From Spirometra erinaceieuropaei (taxonomy: Eukaryota; Platyhelminthes; Cestoda; Diphyllobothriidea; Diphyllobothriidae): DNA of 64,000 nt. The position numbers and the translations under genes were made by a program. Each line of letters opens with the position of its first letter. The stretch's first letter is position 1. Below the pieces are notes generated by a model. That model saw only the letters and a list, made by a program, of their open reading frames with translations. It did no database searches and was not told the DNA's origin. The stretch is taken from NCBI GenBank assembly GCA_902702965.1, contig CACRXP010000717.1:198050-262049 (forward strand). The letters run 5' to 3'. Positions 9,866 through 19,212 of the stretch are shown here, one piece after another.

Positions 9866-10888
9866 CGGCCCTAAGACGGAGCCCTGTGGTACACCACTTA
9901 CAACGGGGGTAGGGGTTGACCTTGAGGCCTCAATTCACACGGTTTGCGATCTCCCGCAAGAAACTCTGTTATCCATGTCAGCAGCTTTTCTCTTATCCCA
10001 ATTTCAGAAAGTTTGTAGGTTAGGCGTTTGTGTGGGATGTTGTCGAACGCTTTCTTAAAGTCTGTGTAGATGACATCGACCCTACCATCCTCGTCCAGTG
10101 CGCGAGTTCACTGCTTCGTCGAGGGCAGTAAACTGAAAAGGCACGAGCGGTTCTGTCTGAAGCCGTGCTGCAGGTCTGAGAGTAAGTGGCCCCGCTCCAG
10201 GAAGTTCATTGTTGCTTTCTTAACTATGGCCTCCATTATTTAGCAGCAGATGCAGGTTAGACTAACAGGCCGGTAATTGTTAGCATTAGTGCGAGCCCCC
10301 CCCTAGTATATCGGAAACATATTTGCTGTTTTCCGTTCCGATGGCAGCCTCCCTAATTTGAATGACGAGCGGAAGATGTGTGCCAGTGGTTTGAAGAGTT
10401 CATTCGCAAATTATTTCATGAATTTGGCCGGTATATTGTTCGGGCCCGAGGACTTTGCTTCTTTTGAGATTTTTCAGGTCCCTTTCAATGACAGCTGTCG
10501 GGAAGAGTATGGAGTCAAGCACGGGACCAGCAGTCTCAACAGCATTGCTGGTACAGCGACTGCGAAACTCTGTTTCTCTAGTAAAAATACTATCATATGT
10601 GTTCGGCTTTCTCGGTGTTCTCAATGATCTCTACACCATTATCTTCCTTCAGCACCGCGACCGGGTCCTTATTTTTCAGTCTACTGTTAAGATAGTGAAA
10701 TAAAATTTTGGGCTTCTATACAGCCTGTCAGAAAATTTTGGATTCCTACTCCTTCCGTGCCTGACGGATACATTTTTTGACTGCATTTCGTTGACGACGA
10801 AATTTTTCGAAATGCGCAGGTGACGCAGTTTCCCTGAATATTTTCCATCTTTTGCGTTTCTTCCGTAGCTGCCTATTTAGGTCCCTAG
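9866..10888 (-). pseudogene. Broken RT fingers and linker of element B
   Basis: The reading jumps between frames. Around 10,400-10,624 a minus-strand frame gives SRCTSNAVETAGPVLDSILFP and LKRSKVLGPEQYTGQIHEI, which resembles the linker and the SPGxDGI finger motif of CR1-like RTs. Nearer 9,900-10,150 the frames give pieces of the finger and palm region. Frameshifts and stops separate the pieces. It joins the endonuclease upstream to the intact palm downstream. Confidence 0.55.
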
Positions 10889-11878
10889 TTAACCAAGCAG
10901 GTCGACTAGTTTTTTTTGTACTTTAGGTGGACAACGGCGCCTAATCAGATCGAGTGAAATCGTTTTAAAAGATCTCAAGTCGTCCTCCGGATCTCCCCTG
11001 AGTATTTGGTCCCAATTCACAGACAGCAATTCGTTCTTCATTATATTAAAATCTGCCTTCCATATATTAGGCTGACCCTCTGTTCTCTTCTGGCGTTTAG
11101 AGAAGAGCAAGTAATCCCATAGTAGCGTAGTATGGTCACTTTTCCTGAGAGGAGTATTGGAATACACTTCGTCGATATTGGAGATGTCTTTAGTGAAAAC
11201 TAGGTCTAGACAATTTGCTCTCTGGTTCTCTCGAAATCTTGTTGGTACCTTCACATGTTGCGACAGAGGGAGATTGAGTGTGAGGTCCAGTAGCTTATTG
11301 TTGAAAGAGGCTGGTCCACCGTTAACTGCCATAGTCTCCCACTCTATTGCAGGTGCGTTGAAATCCCCAGCAATAGGTACCTCTTGGTGGCTAGCTACGG
11401 CTTTGACTAATCCAAGGAGCGACTCATCACCTACACTCAGAAGGTTTGGTGGTCTGTAAATCGCCAGGAATTCTAGATTTTGTGCGTTGCTCTTCTTTAT
11501 CTTTATCCAGGCGGATTCATATTCAAGGAAGAGGGTGTGGGCTCTTTCAAATGTCGAAATTCCTGCCCTTACATATACGACTACCCCACCGCCCTGTCTA
11601 TTTTGACAGTCTCTACGAAAGAGCAGGTAACCCGGTATCGAAATCTCAGCATCCACGATTTCGGCATTAAGGCAATTTTCCGTTATGACGATAGCGTCGG
11701 GGATTCGTTCTGATACTATCGCTTTGAGTTCGTCGATCTTCGAAACAAGACTTTGAGCATTGGTATACAAAAATCTCAGTTTGGCACGAGAAACTCCGGC
11801 ATACAGGCGTTTATCCATTTCCTGGGATTGAATACAAAAGCCGGTCGGGTCTGATCCGGATGAACTGCTTTCCATCAC
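10889..11878 (-). CDS. EEP-type endonuclease domain of element B (open 329-codon frame)
   Basis: The protein makes the nick in target DNA that starts insertion in CR1-like elements. The frame is open from MESSSSGSDP to KLVDLLG. The family motifs appear in order: TNAQSLVSKIDELK (metal-binding Asn), IVITENCL (the usual TETW glutamate), GGGVVVYVR, AIYRPPN, PIAGDFNAPAIEW (catalytic Asp and Asn), CLDLVFTKD, and KSDHTTLLW with the catalytic Asp-His pair near the end. All expected catalytic residues can be seen, which is unusual in this otherwise damaged cluster. It is part of a larger polyprotein whose RT is broken, so it is probably not produced as a working element protein. Confidence 0.85.
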   Translation of the reverse strand: MMESSSSGSDPTGFCIQSQEMDKRLYAGVSRAKLRFLYTNAQSLVSKIDELKAIVSERIPDAIVITENCLNAEIVDAEISIPGYLLFRRDCQNRQGGGVVVYVRAGISTFERAHTLFLEYESAWIKIKKSNAQNLEFLAIYRPPNLLSVGDESLLGLVKAVASHQEVPIAGDFNAPAIEWETMAVNGGPASFNNKLLDLTLNLPLSQHVKVPTRFRENQRANCLDLVFTKDISNIDEVYSNTPLRKSDHTTLLWDYLLFSKRQKRTEGQPNIWKADFNIMKNELLSVNWDQILRGDPEDDLRSFKTISLDLIRRRCPPKVQKKLVDLLG

Positions 11879-11889
11879 TCCTAAGCTGT

Positions 11890-12540
11890 TACAGTTATGG
11901 GCTTTCTCCAGAGGAATGGCCTCTGGACGCGTCTAATTTTTCAGTCCCCTATTCTGAGATTTGTCTCGCCCAGAATCGACCGCCTGAGGACTTCCAATTT
12001 GAGCTCCCTCCATTTTTCTCGCTCCGCGGGCGAAAAGTCCCGCTGATAAAACTGATGGATGGGCATGTTAAAGGGCAGCTTTCCTGCTCAATAGTAGCTG
12101 CGCTTGTTCGTCATTCTCAAAGACAATTTTTAGCGGTCTCGGTCGGTCTAGTTCATGTTTTGAGTCTTTTATCTGGCCCATCCTGAAAGCCTTTAATACT
12201 GTGACTTTCTCGTCTCCTGTTTAGATCCATTTGAGATATTCCTGGAATATTTATATGTTATGTTGTTTTCTGTCCGTTGGAGTGTCGGAAACAGAATCAG
12301 GCAGTCCCTTTATAACAATGCATTTACTGCGATCAACTAGAGGGCCTTGTGGTTTAATTATACCTACAGAGCCCTCATCGCGGATATCCCCGTTACCGCC
12401 TTCCACCGATATAGGAAGGTTTGATTCGGTAGGACTAACGTATGACTGACTGTTTTCTACGATCTTTTGATCATTTGTCGTTTTCAGCGGCATGATTTTC
12501 GCCTGCGGTGTAGTCAACTCTTGTTCCCCTGTCTGAGGTA
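11890..12540 (-). pseudogene. ORF1-like region of element B
   Basis: Upstream of the endonuclease, the minus strand reads CIVIKGLPDSVSDTPTDRK, then VLKAFRMGQI and DRPRPLKIVFENDEQAQ, then AGLFARGARKME. This order (VIV-x-G-P, then V-x-R-G, then RPRPLKVVF) is the RNA-binding first-ORF region found in CR1-like elements of flatworms and other animals. One TGA/TAG-type interruption splits it near 12,225. It shares a strand and spacing with the endonuclease, as expected for one element. Confidence 0.6.
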
Positions 12541-12592
12541 CCCTGACATTTCTTTTTGTTCGCTGAGATCGCGTCTGATCACGGTTTTCACG

Positions 12593-13461
12593 TACAAGAC
12601 ACTGGTTATCATTCCTATACCTATATGCTGAGATGTACTGACCGCCTTACTTGGTGGCCGGTTGCTGCACCCATTCCGGCCATCAGTGCCGAAACCGTAT
12701 CAAAGACGTTCCTGCCTCATTGGGTGTCTCCTTTTGGAGTTCCTGCGACTGTCACCACTGACCACGGATGCCAATTCGAGTCCACGCTGTTTCGCGAGCT
12801 CACATACCTTCTCGGTAGCAATCGAATTCGAACAACAGCATACCACCCTCAAGCAAATGGTCTCGTCGAAAGCTTCCATCAGCAGCTCAAGACATCCCTA
12901 ATGTCCCAGCCCGATAATTCCCAATGGTATGATCACCTTCCCCTGGTGCTGCTGGCCCTACGTTCCACTCTTAAGGCCGGCATTGGTTGTACTGAAGCTG
13001 ATATTGTCTACAGAACCTCCATACGACTGCCCGGGGAGTTAGTATGTCCTTCGAGCACGCTAACGTCAGTTGAACCTTGCGGTTATGCGGGACAGCTGCG
13101 TAGTGTCATTCGTAATCTCTGCGCAACGCCCCCTCGAGCGTCAGCAACCCATTCCTTTATCCCTCCCGACCTGGATAAGTGCAATTTCTTCTTGGTTTGG
13201 CATGACGCTGTCCGACGACCACTTCGACCACCGTATAACGGGCCGTATAAAGTCCTTCGTCGACGTAACAAAGACGTTGTCATTGACCGCAACCCCGAGA
13301 CTAACACAGACAGCATTGATCAAGTAAAGCCGGCGTACATCGACGACAGTGACCATTCCTCCCACCAACACTGTACCCCGCCGCAAACAGTGATGCCTCC
13401 ACCTACTGGCGATAGCCCGCCTCCAGTTCGCCGCACACAATATGGTCGCCACGCCCACTGA
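12593..13461 (+). pseudogene. Old Ty3/gypsy element, segment 5: integrase core and C-terminus
   Basis: The integrase core resumes with CTDRLTWWPVAAPIP, then TTDHGCQFES (second catalytic Asp), RIRTTAYHPQANGLVESFHQQ (catalytic Glu) and the C-terminal region DAVRRPLRPPYNGPYKVLRR, the GPY/F-type module. The frame stays open for about 290 codons to a TGA at 13,459, although the rest of this element is dead. Compared with the young copy the core is clearly related but far from identical, so the two belong to different lineages of the same clade. The matching 3' LTR was not recognised downstream. Confidence 0.82.
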
Positions 13462-13982
13462 CCCGTCAGGTTTGTGGCTGGCTAGCATATCGATGCCTTC
13501 ACTTCGTTTGATGTCTGTGGGGAGCTGTAGCAGCCGCTCCAGTCCCCTTTTTCTCGGTCTTCGTTTTCTCGGTCGATGGACGCGACAATCGTTGCCAGGC
13601 CGCTGACATACGACCACCCCCGCCGGCTTGAACCGGTGCCCCTCCTGTCCGGCTGCAGTAACTCCCGGCTGCCCTCACAAACTATTATCACCCCACGCGC
13701 TTCAGACAACCTGGCTTGATACCCGTGAGCTCCTGTGATTATGCTTCCCCCTGATCCGTCCAGTCTCATGGCCAGCACTCAACCAGTCACCCCGACCAAC
13801 TGACACAGACTTTCACCCCCGCGTAAACGACACACCGCGACTGACGCTCTCCGTGAACGGACGCTCAAATCTGTTGCAAGCAAACAGTCAACTTACGTCA
13901 ACCTGCCCTGTGTACAGAATGAACTATTCCACACAGCTCCCTGACAGCTGACATTAGACGAAACGAACTTATTGTGCGTGGG
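13462..13982. other. Unassigned stretch after the old gypsy element
   Basis: Probably the 3' untranslated end of the old gypsy element or an unrelated repeat. I see no coding signal, and no repeat of it elsewhere in the window. The left LTR lies outside the window, so the right LTR cannot be found by comparison. Confidence 0.4.
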
Positions 13983-14177
13983 TTAAGTTGATCTCAAATC
14001 CTTAACCGCCACAGACCAAAACCTTTGTCTCACCGCTATCTTCGTCTTTTGTTGTGCGTCATGGCCGAGTTCGTGGTGTAGGTCCGTTAGCACTGGAAGC
14101 ACTAACCTGCTGGGAAGAGCTGAGGGAGGCGAACTGGAGTATTCATCCTTAAACAATATGATTTCATTTGTTGTCAA
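13983..14177 (-). pseudogene. Integrase zinc-binding (H2C2) fragment of another LTR element
   Basis: The minus-strand frame gives LPSRLVLPVLTDLHHELGH, then DAQQKTKIAVRQRFWSVAVKD. This fits the N-terminal HHCC domain of gypsy-like integrases: H-x3-H-G-H-x-G-x2-KT-x3-V-x2-RF-W. The cysteine pair that should follow is not seen, so only half of the domain remains. It is in the opposite direction to the old gypsy element and differs in sequence, so it is a relic of a third LTR element. Confidence 0.5.
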
Positions 14178-14299
14178 GATGTGCGGCCATTGATTGCGAA
14201 GTATATAGGCAGCATCCGAGGAGTCGATTTAATAAGTATCTATTAGCCAGGGTCCTACAACGGGCGATCACATACAACGGGCTAAGATTTCAAATGCTA

Positions 14300-14652
14300 T
14301 CTACAACCCACGTGTGTGAGGAGTAGAATCATTCAGAGTAATGTACTTGACCCTCTATTATTTTGCCCTTTTGTCAATAACCTGCAAGATTTTCTTCAGA
14401 ATGTTAAGCCCTCCATGTATGCCGATGATTTGAAGGTTTTACGTAGGTATAAGCCGGCAGATCGTGACATCGTGGTCGAGCTCCAAAAGATGGACCTACA
14501 TAGCGTACATGGCCCTTTTCCCTCTCTCGCCATAAATGATCAGTCCTTTTGGTTGGCGACGACCACCAACCTCAATTAGGTATTGACGGTCACGGCACAA
14601 CTGTGCCTGGTATTATTGGGGATATGTGTGTGGACGAGACAGCTAAAAGTCG
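14300..14652 (+). mobile_element. Non-LTR element A, copy 2, left part (RT palm)
   Basis: The frame 14,316-14,579 reads QSNVLDPLLFCPFVNNLQDF and then PSMYADDLKVLRRY, that is the QGS-VLGPLLF motif in altered form and the catalytic YADD of a non-LTR RT. The next bases (about 14,575-14,650) match copy 1 around 1868-1945 (TATTGACGGTCACG shared). The match breaks at 14,652 and resumes at 19,213 with TCTCAATC, where copy 1 also has TCTCAATC. The copy is therefore split by the CR1-like element between. Confidence 0.75.
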
Positions 14653-14655
14653 TAT

Positions 14656-15030
14656 TTGGAAACGAACAGCAAGCAAATTCATCTTGTCGTGAAAGTCCAG
14701 GCTTTGAAACAACCATTGTGGAGTGTTTTTCAGCCGGATTATCACCCAATCAAACGGATAAAAATGAGGACGCTGGTAGCGGAGCTGAGAAAACGTCAGA
14801 GCGAGGGTGGAGTGAATCTGAAAATAGCAAACAACCAAATTGTAAAAATAGAGCATTCCTTCTTGTGGAATCATCCGGCAACGTTGACGATAAATGCACC
14901 GGCGCTCGGTTCCGACAAACTTCAGACAATTTAAAATCGACTGGTGGACCTGGTACGCCATGTGAAATGCACAGTTATAACTAACAATCAAAAGCACCAG
15001 CAAACAATTTTCAGAGATCTAAACAGCCGG
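14656..15030 (+). pseudogene. ORF1-like C-terminal piece of the composite element
   Basis: The frame gives FQPDYHPIKRIKMRTLVAEL, then RKRQSEGGVNLKIANNQIVKI. CR1-like ORF1 regions end with an AELRxRxxxGExNxxIxNxxIV block of this kind, placed directly before the endonuclease, as here. The frame stops at 14,932 and a different frame leads into the endonuclease. The element starts close to the left edge of the insertion, so the N-terminal half of ORF1 is absent: the copy is 5'-truncated. Confidence 0.5.
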
Positions 15031-15041
15031 ATAATATAAAT

Positions 15042-15756
15042 ATGATGAACACAAATGTGCAGAGTTTATGCAACAAATTGGATGAAATAAAACTCACCGT
15101 GGCCCATTTCCAACCCGACTTGATAGCTGAGCCAGCTAGAACCAGTGGCCGCTGTCTAGAAATCTATTGCACTAACTGTCAGAGTCTCCTCAACAAGCTA
15201 AATGAACTTAGATTACTAGTCTTTGAGCAGAAGCCTCACATAATAGTCCTAACAGAGACCGAGGAAATAATTACTAGTGAAGTCAGTATTGAAGGCTACC
15301 AACTGTTCCGTTGTGACAGATCTGAACGTAGAGGAGGAAGCACAGCGATTTACGTGGCAAATGAAATTCCGTGCTGTCAGCGAGAAATATCCGATGGACG
15401 CCGCGAAATTTTGAAATAATTTCATCCGAGATATGTATAAAACAATTACCGGCGCTTAACCTGTGTGTTGTCTATCGGCCTCCCAGCTCGAATGAAATCG
15501 CCGATATGGAATTACTTAGTGCATTGGAATTGTTATGTAAGCAGGAGAACTTACTACTTCTGGGTGGCCTTAATGCTCCAGGAATCGACTGAAACATTCC
15601 CTTAACAAACGCCCCGTTCGCGTCATTTGACCACAAGCTACTGCAACTCTGCATGAATGAATACCTCATTTAACACATAAAATTCAGAACAAGACATAGA
15701 GGAGGGCAACGATCTAACTGTTTAGATCTCTTTTTCAGTAAAGAAGAAGGACTCAT
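15042..15756 (+). pseudogene. Endonuclease N-terminal region with two fused starts
   Basis: The frame from 15,042 gives MNTNVQSLCNKLDEIKLTV, then about 20 residues later reads IYCTNCQSLLNKLNELRLLV. Both are the N-terminal TNxQSLxNKLDEL motif of the endonuclease. After the second copy the domain continues normally: HIIVLTETEE, EGYQLFRCDR, GGSTAIYV, then in another frame LCVVYRPPS, LLLGGLNAPGID (usually GDFNAP, with the Asp changed to Gly) and RSNCLDLFFS. The reading stops at 15,756, where a minus-strand insertion starts. The doubled start shows that two related elements were joined in the middle of this domain. Confidence 0.75.
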
Positions 15757-16012
15757 AAGATAGATAGATAATTTTTATTAAAGACCCGTTAGGGTCCCAT
15801 CAAAGCAAATTAAAATAAATTTAAATGCGAGTTTTAGATGAGGTAGGCCGAATCTTTACAAAATGCAACTCATCGTTTCTAAATTAGAAGTCCGTTAAGA
15901 AACACGATGATTGAGGGGTGAAAAAAAACTCCTTACAAAAAGTTAAAAATGATTGGATTAATTTTACAGGAGAAAAAAATCCCTAATTAAAAAGGGAAGT
16001 GAATCCACAACC
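15757..16012 (-). mobile_element. Short 3' end of a non-LTR element, minus strand, inserted in the endonuclease
   Basis: The block begins ATAGATAGATAATTTTTATT, which on the minus strand is a 3' end with a short ATCT-type repeat tail. It is about 255 bp long with no coding signal. The endonuclease reading stops just before it (CLDLFFSKEEGLI) and resumes just after it with PPGLSDHIAFTC, which holds the catalytic SDH. A severe 5' truncation of a non-LTR element is the simplest reading. The family is not identified. Confidence 0.55.
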
Positions 16013-16631
16013 TCCACCTGGTTTAAGCGATCATATTGCTTTTACCTGCGTGTGCTCTCTCCCATCGAACCACCAACCAAAAATCAAGAGGCGCAGAAAT
16101 ATTTGGAAGGGTGACTTTAACGCAATGAGACGCACTATTTTGGAGGAAACCTAGGTAGTCGACGTGGAAAATTCAGATGAATTCTGGCAGTACTTTCGCG
16201 GGATTATAGAGCGTCTAATTGATTCCCATTGTCCAATAAAAATGACAAGACTATGTTTGCGACCGCCGTGGGTCAATCCGACGACAAAAACGACCATGAA
16301 GAAGAAACAGAGACTCTGGAAAAAGTACTTGCAACTTTGAGATCCAAGGTCATTCGCCGAATATAAGGATCAGAGCAATAAATGCCGCAAACAAATACGG
16401 ATTGCTAGAACTTCTTTCGAGCGCCAACTGATAGCAGAATCCATTAGATGTCCCAAGAAGTTTTACGGGTTCATCCGCAGTAAGAGAAAAAAATCGGGAC
16501 GAAATTGCGTGTCTTTAGGATAACCTTGGAAACTTATTAGCTGAAGGGCCGCAGAAAGTGCAAATACTGTCTCAGTTTTTTCAATCGGTTTTGACGGAGG
16601 TGTCCTCAGAAGAAGATCAACAGTTTGAAAT
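16013..16631 (+). pseudogene. Endonuclease C-terminus and linker of the composite element
   Basis: PPGLSDHIAFTC provides the catalytic Asp-His pair. The reading continues with IWKGDFNAMRRTI, DEFWQYFRGIIERLIDSHCP and the basic linker CRKQIRIARTSFERQLI, then ILSQFFQSVLTEVSSEEDQQ, which precedes the RT fingers in CR1-like elements. Stops occur at 16,150 and 16,338. The text breaks near 16,631, where a 3' end of the same family has inserted. Confidence 0.65.
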
Positions 16632-16974
16632 GGACCGAATCTTCGCTCTGAATTTTTCACGCAGAGGGTAGTAAGAAATGGAACGATCTCCCTCAGTCAG
16701 TCATGGAGGCTACGTCTCTGCAACTCTTCAAGAAACGCTTGGATGATTATTTGTGTCCCCTGTTTTCCCTCGACAGTCTAAATCTGAACTAAGACCCCAC
16801 GTCCCCACAAATATTTTCTCTGAGACAATGCTACTCAAATGAATCAAGTACTGTTTTAAAGCGAATATTTTCCTGTTCGTGTACAGTTATTTTTAACGAT
16901 GTGACATGCAATCAATAGTGTTTTCAAAGGCCTTGCCTATTATCCTTACCAAATAAACTGAAATAAACTGAGAC
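16632..16974 (+). mobile_element. 3' end fragment of element B inserted in its own relative
   Basis: About 340 bp run from TCTTCGCTCTGAATTTTTCA to the tail AATAAACTGAAATAAACTGA. It is closely similar to 18,875-19,205 (GAATTTTTCACGCAGAG, CCCCTGTTTTCCCTCGACAG, TTGCCTATTATCC shared). The encoded C-terminal residues (the usual WNDLSQSV, LFKKRLNDYL) are frame-shifted here. It lies between the linker and the RT fingers of the composite element, so it is a strongly 5'-truncated insertion of the same family in the same direction. Confidence 0.8.
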
Positions 16975-17270
16975 AGTCGGGAGCTGCAAATGCGCCGAGA
17001 CACTGCCGTCATTGAAACCGTTGCCTTTTCTGTCAAAGACGTAAGACACGTCCTCAGTCAAATAAAACCTGATAAGTCTCCTGGACTCGACGGAATTTCC
17101 GGGCTGATACTTAAGGAGCTATCAACGGAGCTGCCAAAGCCCCTTTCGACGCTCTTTGAGCTGGCAATGAGAACAGGACGGCTACCGTCACAGTGGAAGA
17201 CAGCTAACCTCGTTTCCTTACATAAGGGCAGTATCAGGATGGCAACAAGCAGCTTCAGGCCTATTAGGTC
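16975..17270 (+). pseudogene. RT finger region of the composite element
   Basis: The open frame 16,990-17,304 reads DVRHVLSQIKPDKSPGLDGI, then LILKELSTELPKPLSTLFEL, RTGRLPSQWKTANLVSLHKG and SSFRPI. These are the first RT blocks of CR1-like elements (SPGLDGI, WK-x-A-x-V-x-LHKG, FRPI) with good conservation. The text is interrupted after SSFRPI by a minus-strand insertion at about 17,271 and resumes at 17,753. Confidence 0.82.
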
Positions 17271-17752
17271 AGTATATTTTAAGGATAATAGGCAAGGCCT
17301 TTGAAAACCCTATTGTAAACGGTACATGCCATATCTAACTTTAAGTAAACACGGTACTAAAAGGTTGTCAGAAACATATACACTTAACAGAATGTTGTCA
17401 GTAGAAATGCAGGACCAAAATCCAAGAACATTCAGTTGTAGATGATATCGGTTAAATGAGATGAAAGTCATCTGCATTAGCGGAAGGTGTATGCGAGGCG
17501 TTGGTTTGGCACCAATGAGCTGTTCTGTCCAGAAAAGCGGTATTGTCATAGCAAATATACATCGAGTCTTTGCGTGAACGTCTCCATGGTATCCGCCATT
17601 ATTACGTCCTCGGGAAACCCGTTCCAGGCACCGAGGAGTCGCTGTGATATACAGTATCTGCGAACGTCCAGGCGGCATCGGAATCCTCTAAGTTTTAGAG
17701 AGTCCCCACGCAGGTTTGTTGTTGCGGCTTAACTTGCCTCTCATGCAAAACA
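17271..17752 (-). mobile_element. 3' end of a CR1-like element, minus strand, inserted in RT
   Basis: On the minus strand the left edge reads CCTATTATCCTTAAAATATACTGA, close to the element B tail (TTGCCTATTATCC...AATAAACTGA). Upstream, the minus strand encodes LKLRGFRCRLDVRRYCIS, then LGAWNGFPEDVIMADTMETF and RLDVYLLYD, the C-terminal WNxLPEDVVxAxxxxxFKxRLD block of CR1-like RTs. It differs from elements A and B in protein sequence and so is a separate subfamily. It is about 480 bp long, 5'-truncated, and splits SSFRPI from the next RT block. Confidence 0.7.
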
Positions 17753-19212
17753 ATGAAAGCTCTAGTAAAGAGCGCTATTCAGCAGTTTTTTGAAGAGAAT
17801 AACATCTTGCAGGATTTTCAACATGGCTTCCGGAGAGGACGTTCCTTCCTCTCAAATCCGCTAGTTTGTCTGGAGATCTGGACCAGGGCTCTAGAAGAGG
17901 GATTTGAGGTCGATGCCGTGTACATAGATTTCCGCAAAGCTTTCGATACTGTTCCGCATCAACGCCTTCTTCTCGAATTCAGCACCATCGGCATCCGTGG
18001 AGATCTTCTGAACAGGATTAGGGCTTTCCTGGTTTGTCGGAGACAATGTGTCTGTATTGGAGATGATATGTCAGAATGGGTGAACGTGATCAGTAGTGTG
18101 CCTCAAGGCTCAGTTCTGGGACCATTGCTCTTCATTCTGTATGTTAATGACAGCCTTCAGGAACTCGACTGCGGCAAAAGAATGTTTGCTGATGACGTTA
18201 AGCTCTGACGACTCATTAAGAATCAGAATGATTAGAGATCGCTTCAAGATAATCTGCACTGACTGCAAGCGTGGTCGGAGAAATGGCTTCTAGATTTCAA
18301 TGTGGAGAAGTGGGACGTCCTTCATCTGCGTTCAACCAACTCTCATTCAAATGAGAGCCCGTGGGCATATCACCTGAAAGATATAAGGCTCCCCGCAGAA
18401 TCTTCACAGAAGAATCACGGGGTTTAGATATAGAACAATCCGAAACCAACACTGTAGTGTCACAAGGCTTCAAAAAACGCCATGGATGTGCTCCATGCAA
18501 TCAAAAGGGCGTTCTTAACCTTTGACCAAGTCCTTTTTGGGAGAGTTTACGGCACCTTTGTTCGGCCCAACTTAGAACATGGCCTAAATGCATGGCGGTC
18601 ATGGCTAGTAAAGGACCAAGTATACCTCCAACGGGTACATCGTCGTGCAATAAAGCTGGTAATCGGTCTAAAAAGCCAATCCTACACAGACAGACTGAAT
18701 TGCCTAAATTTATTCCCTCTGTGTTACAGGCACCAAAGAGGTGATCTTATCCTCGTCTACAAGATAATACATGGCCTTAAGCATGGGCTTAAATTTGAGG
18801 ACATGTTTCAGTGGCACATTTCACCCAATCTTCGTGGTCACTCGATGAAGTTACGGACAACAATGTCCAGGCTGAATCTTCGTTCTGAATTTTTCACGCA
18901 GAGAGTAGTGGAGAAATGGAACGATCTCTCTCAGTCAGTCGTAGAGGCGACGTCTCTGCGACTCTTTAAGAAACGCTTGAATGATTATCTGTGTCCCCTG
19001 TTTTCCCTCGACAGTGTGAATATGAACCAAATACCCCGCGATCCCACAAATATTTTCTCTGGTACAATGCTACTCAAATAAATCGAGTATCTTTTAATAG
19101 CAAATGTGTTCTTTGATCGTGTACAGTTATTTCTAACGAGCTGACATGTAATCAGTAGGGTCTTCAAAGGCTTTGCCTATTATCCCTATCAAATAAACTG
19201 AAAATTAACTGA
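17753..19212 (+). pseudogene. RT palm, thumb and 3' end of the composite element
   Basis: The first open frame (17,753-18,208) reads ALVKSAIQQFFEENNIL, QHGFRRGRSF, DAVYIDFRKAFDTVPHQRLL, SSVPQGSVLGPLLFILYVND and RMFADDVKL, with the catalytic FADD at about 18,185-18,196. After a broken stretch (18,209-18,481, stops and frameshifts) the second frame runs to 19,081: HAIKRAFLTFDQVLFGRVYG, TFVRPNLEHGLNAWRSW, YTDRLNCLNLFPL, RVVEKWNDLSQSVVEATSLR and LFKKRLNDYL. The 3' UTR ends in AATAAACTGAAAATTAACTG. The RT motifs are well preserved, but the middle break prevents one continuous protein. Confidence 0.82.

Larger units (their letters stand above)
8811..12592 (-). mobile_element. CR1-like non-LTR retrotransposon B, nearly full length, minus strand
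   Basis: Read from 12,592 down to 8811, this gives an ORF1-like region, an apurinic-type endonuclease and a reverse transcriptase, followed by a 3' UTR ending in AATAAACTGACTTAAACGG. The AATAAACTGA tail recurs at the 3' ends near 16,960 and 19,200, so it marks one family. The element interrupts the integrase core of the old gypsy copy, and the two gypsy halves join sensibly when it is removed. Short similar stretches at the ends (TTCTACCT on the left, CCTATACCT on the right) may be the decayed target duplication. The endonuclease frame is intact over 300 codons, while the RT region between 9866 and 10,880 has frameshifts. Confidence 0.85.
14653..19212 (+). mobile_element. CR1-like composite element inside element A, itself carrying three insertions
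   Basis: The block lies between the two halves of element A copy 2. AAAAGTC occurs at both edges (14,646 region on the left, 19,221 region on the right) in places that correspond to one spot in copy 1 (AAGAGTC), so it is a likely target duplication. In order it encodes an ORF1 C-terminal piece (LVAELRKRQSEGGVNLKI), a doubled endonuclease start, the endonuclease, RT fingers (DKSPGLDGISG), RT palm (SSVPQGSVLGPLLFILYVND and FADD) and C-terminus (LFKKRLNDYL), and it ends in AATAAACTGAAAATTAACTG. The coding parts are 14,653-15,756, about 16,013-16,631, 16,975-17,270 and 17,753-19,212. The intervening blocks are insertions. Stops and frameshifts make it inactive. Confidence 0.8.

Noticed and set aside
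13462..13980. Right LTR of the old gypsy element
   Set aside because: Expected here, but the left LTR lies outside the window, so there is nothing to compare it with, and no clear LTR end motif can be seen.
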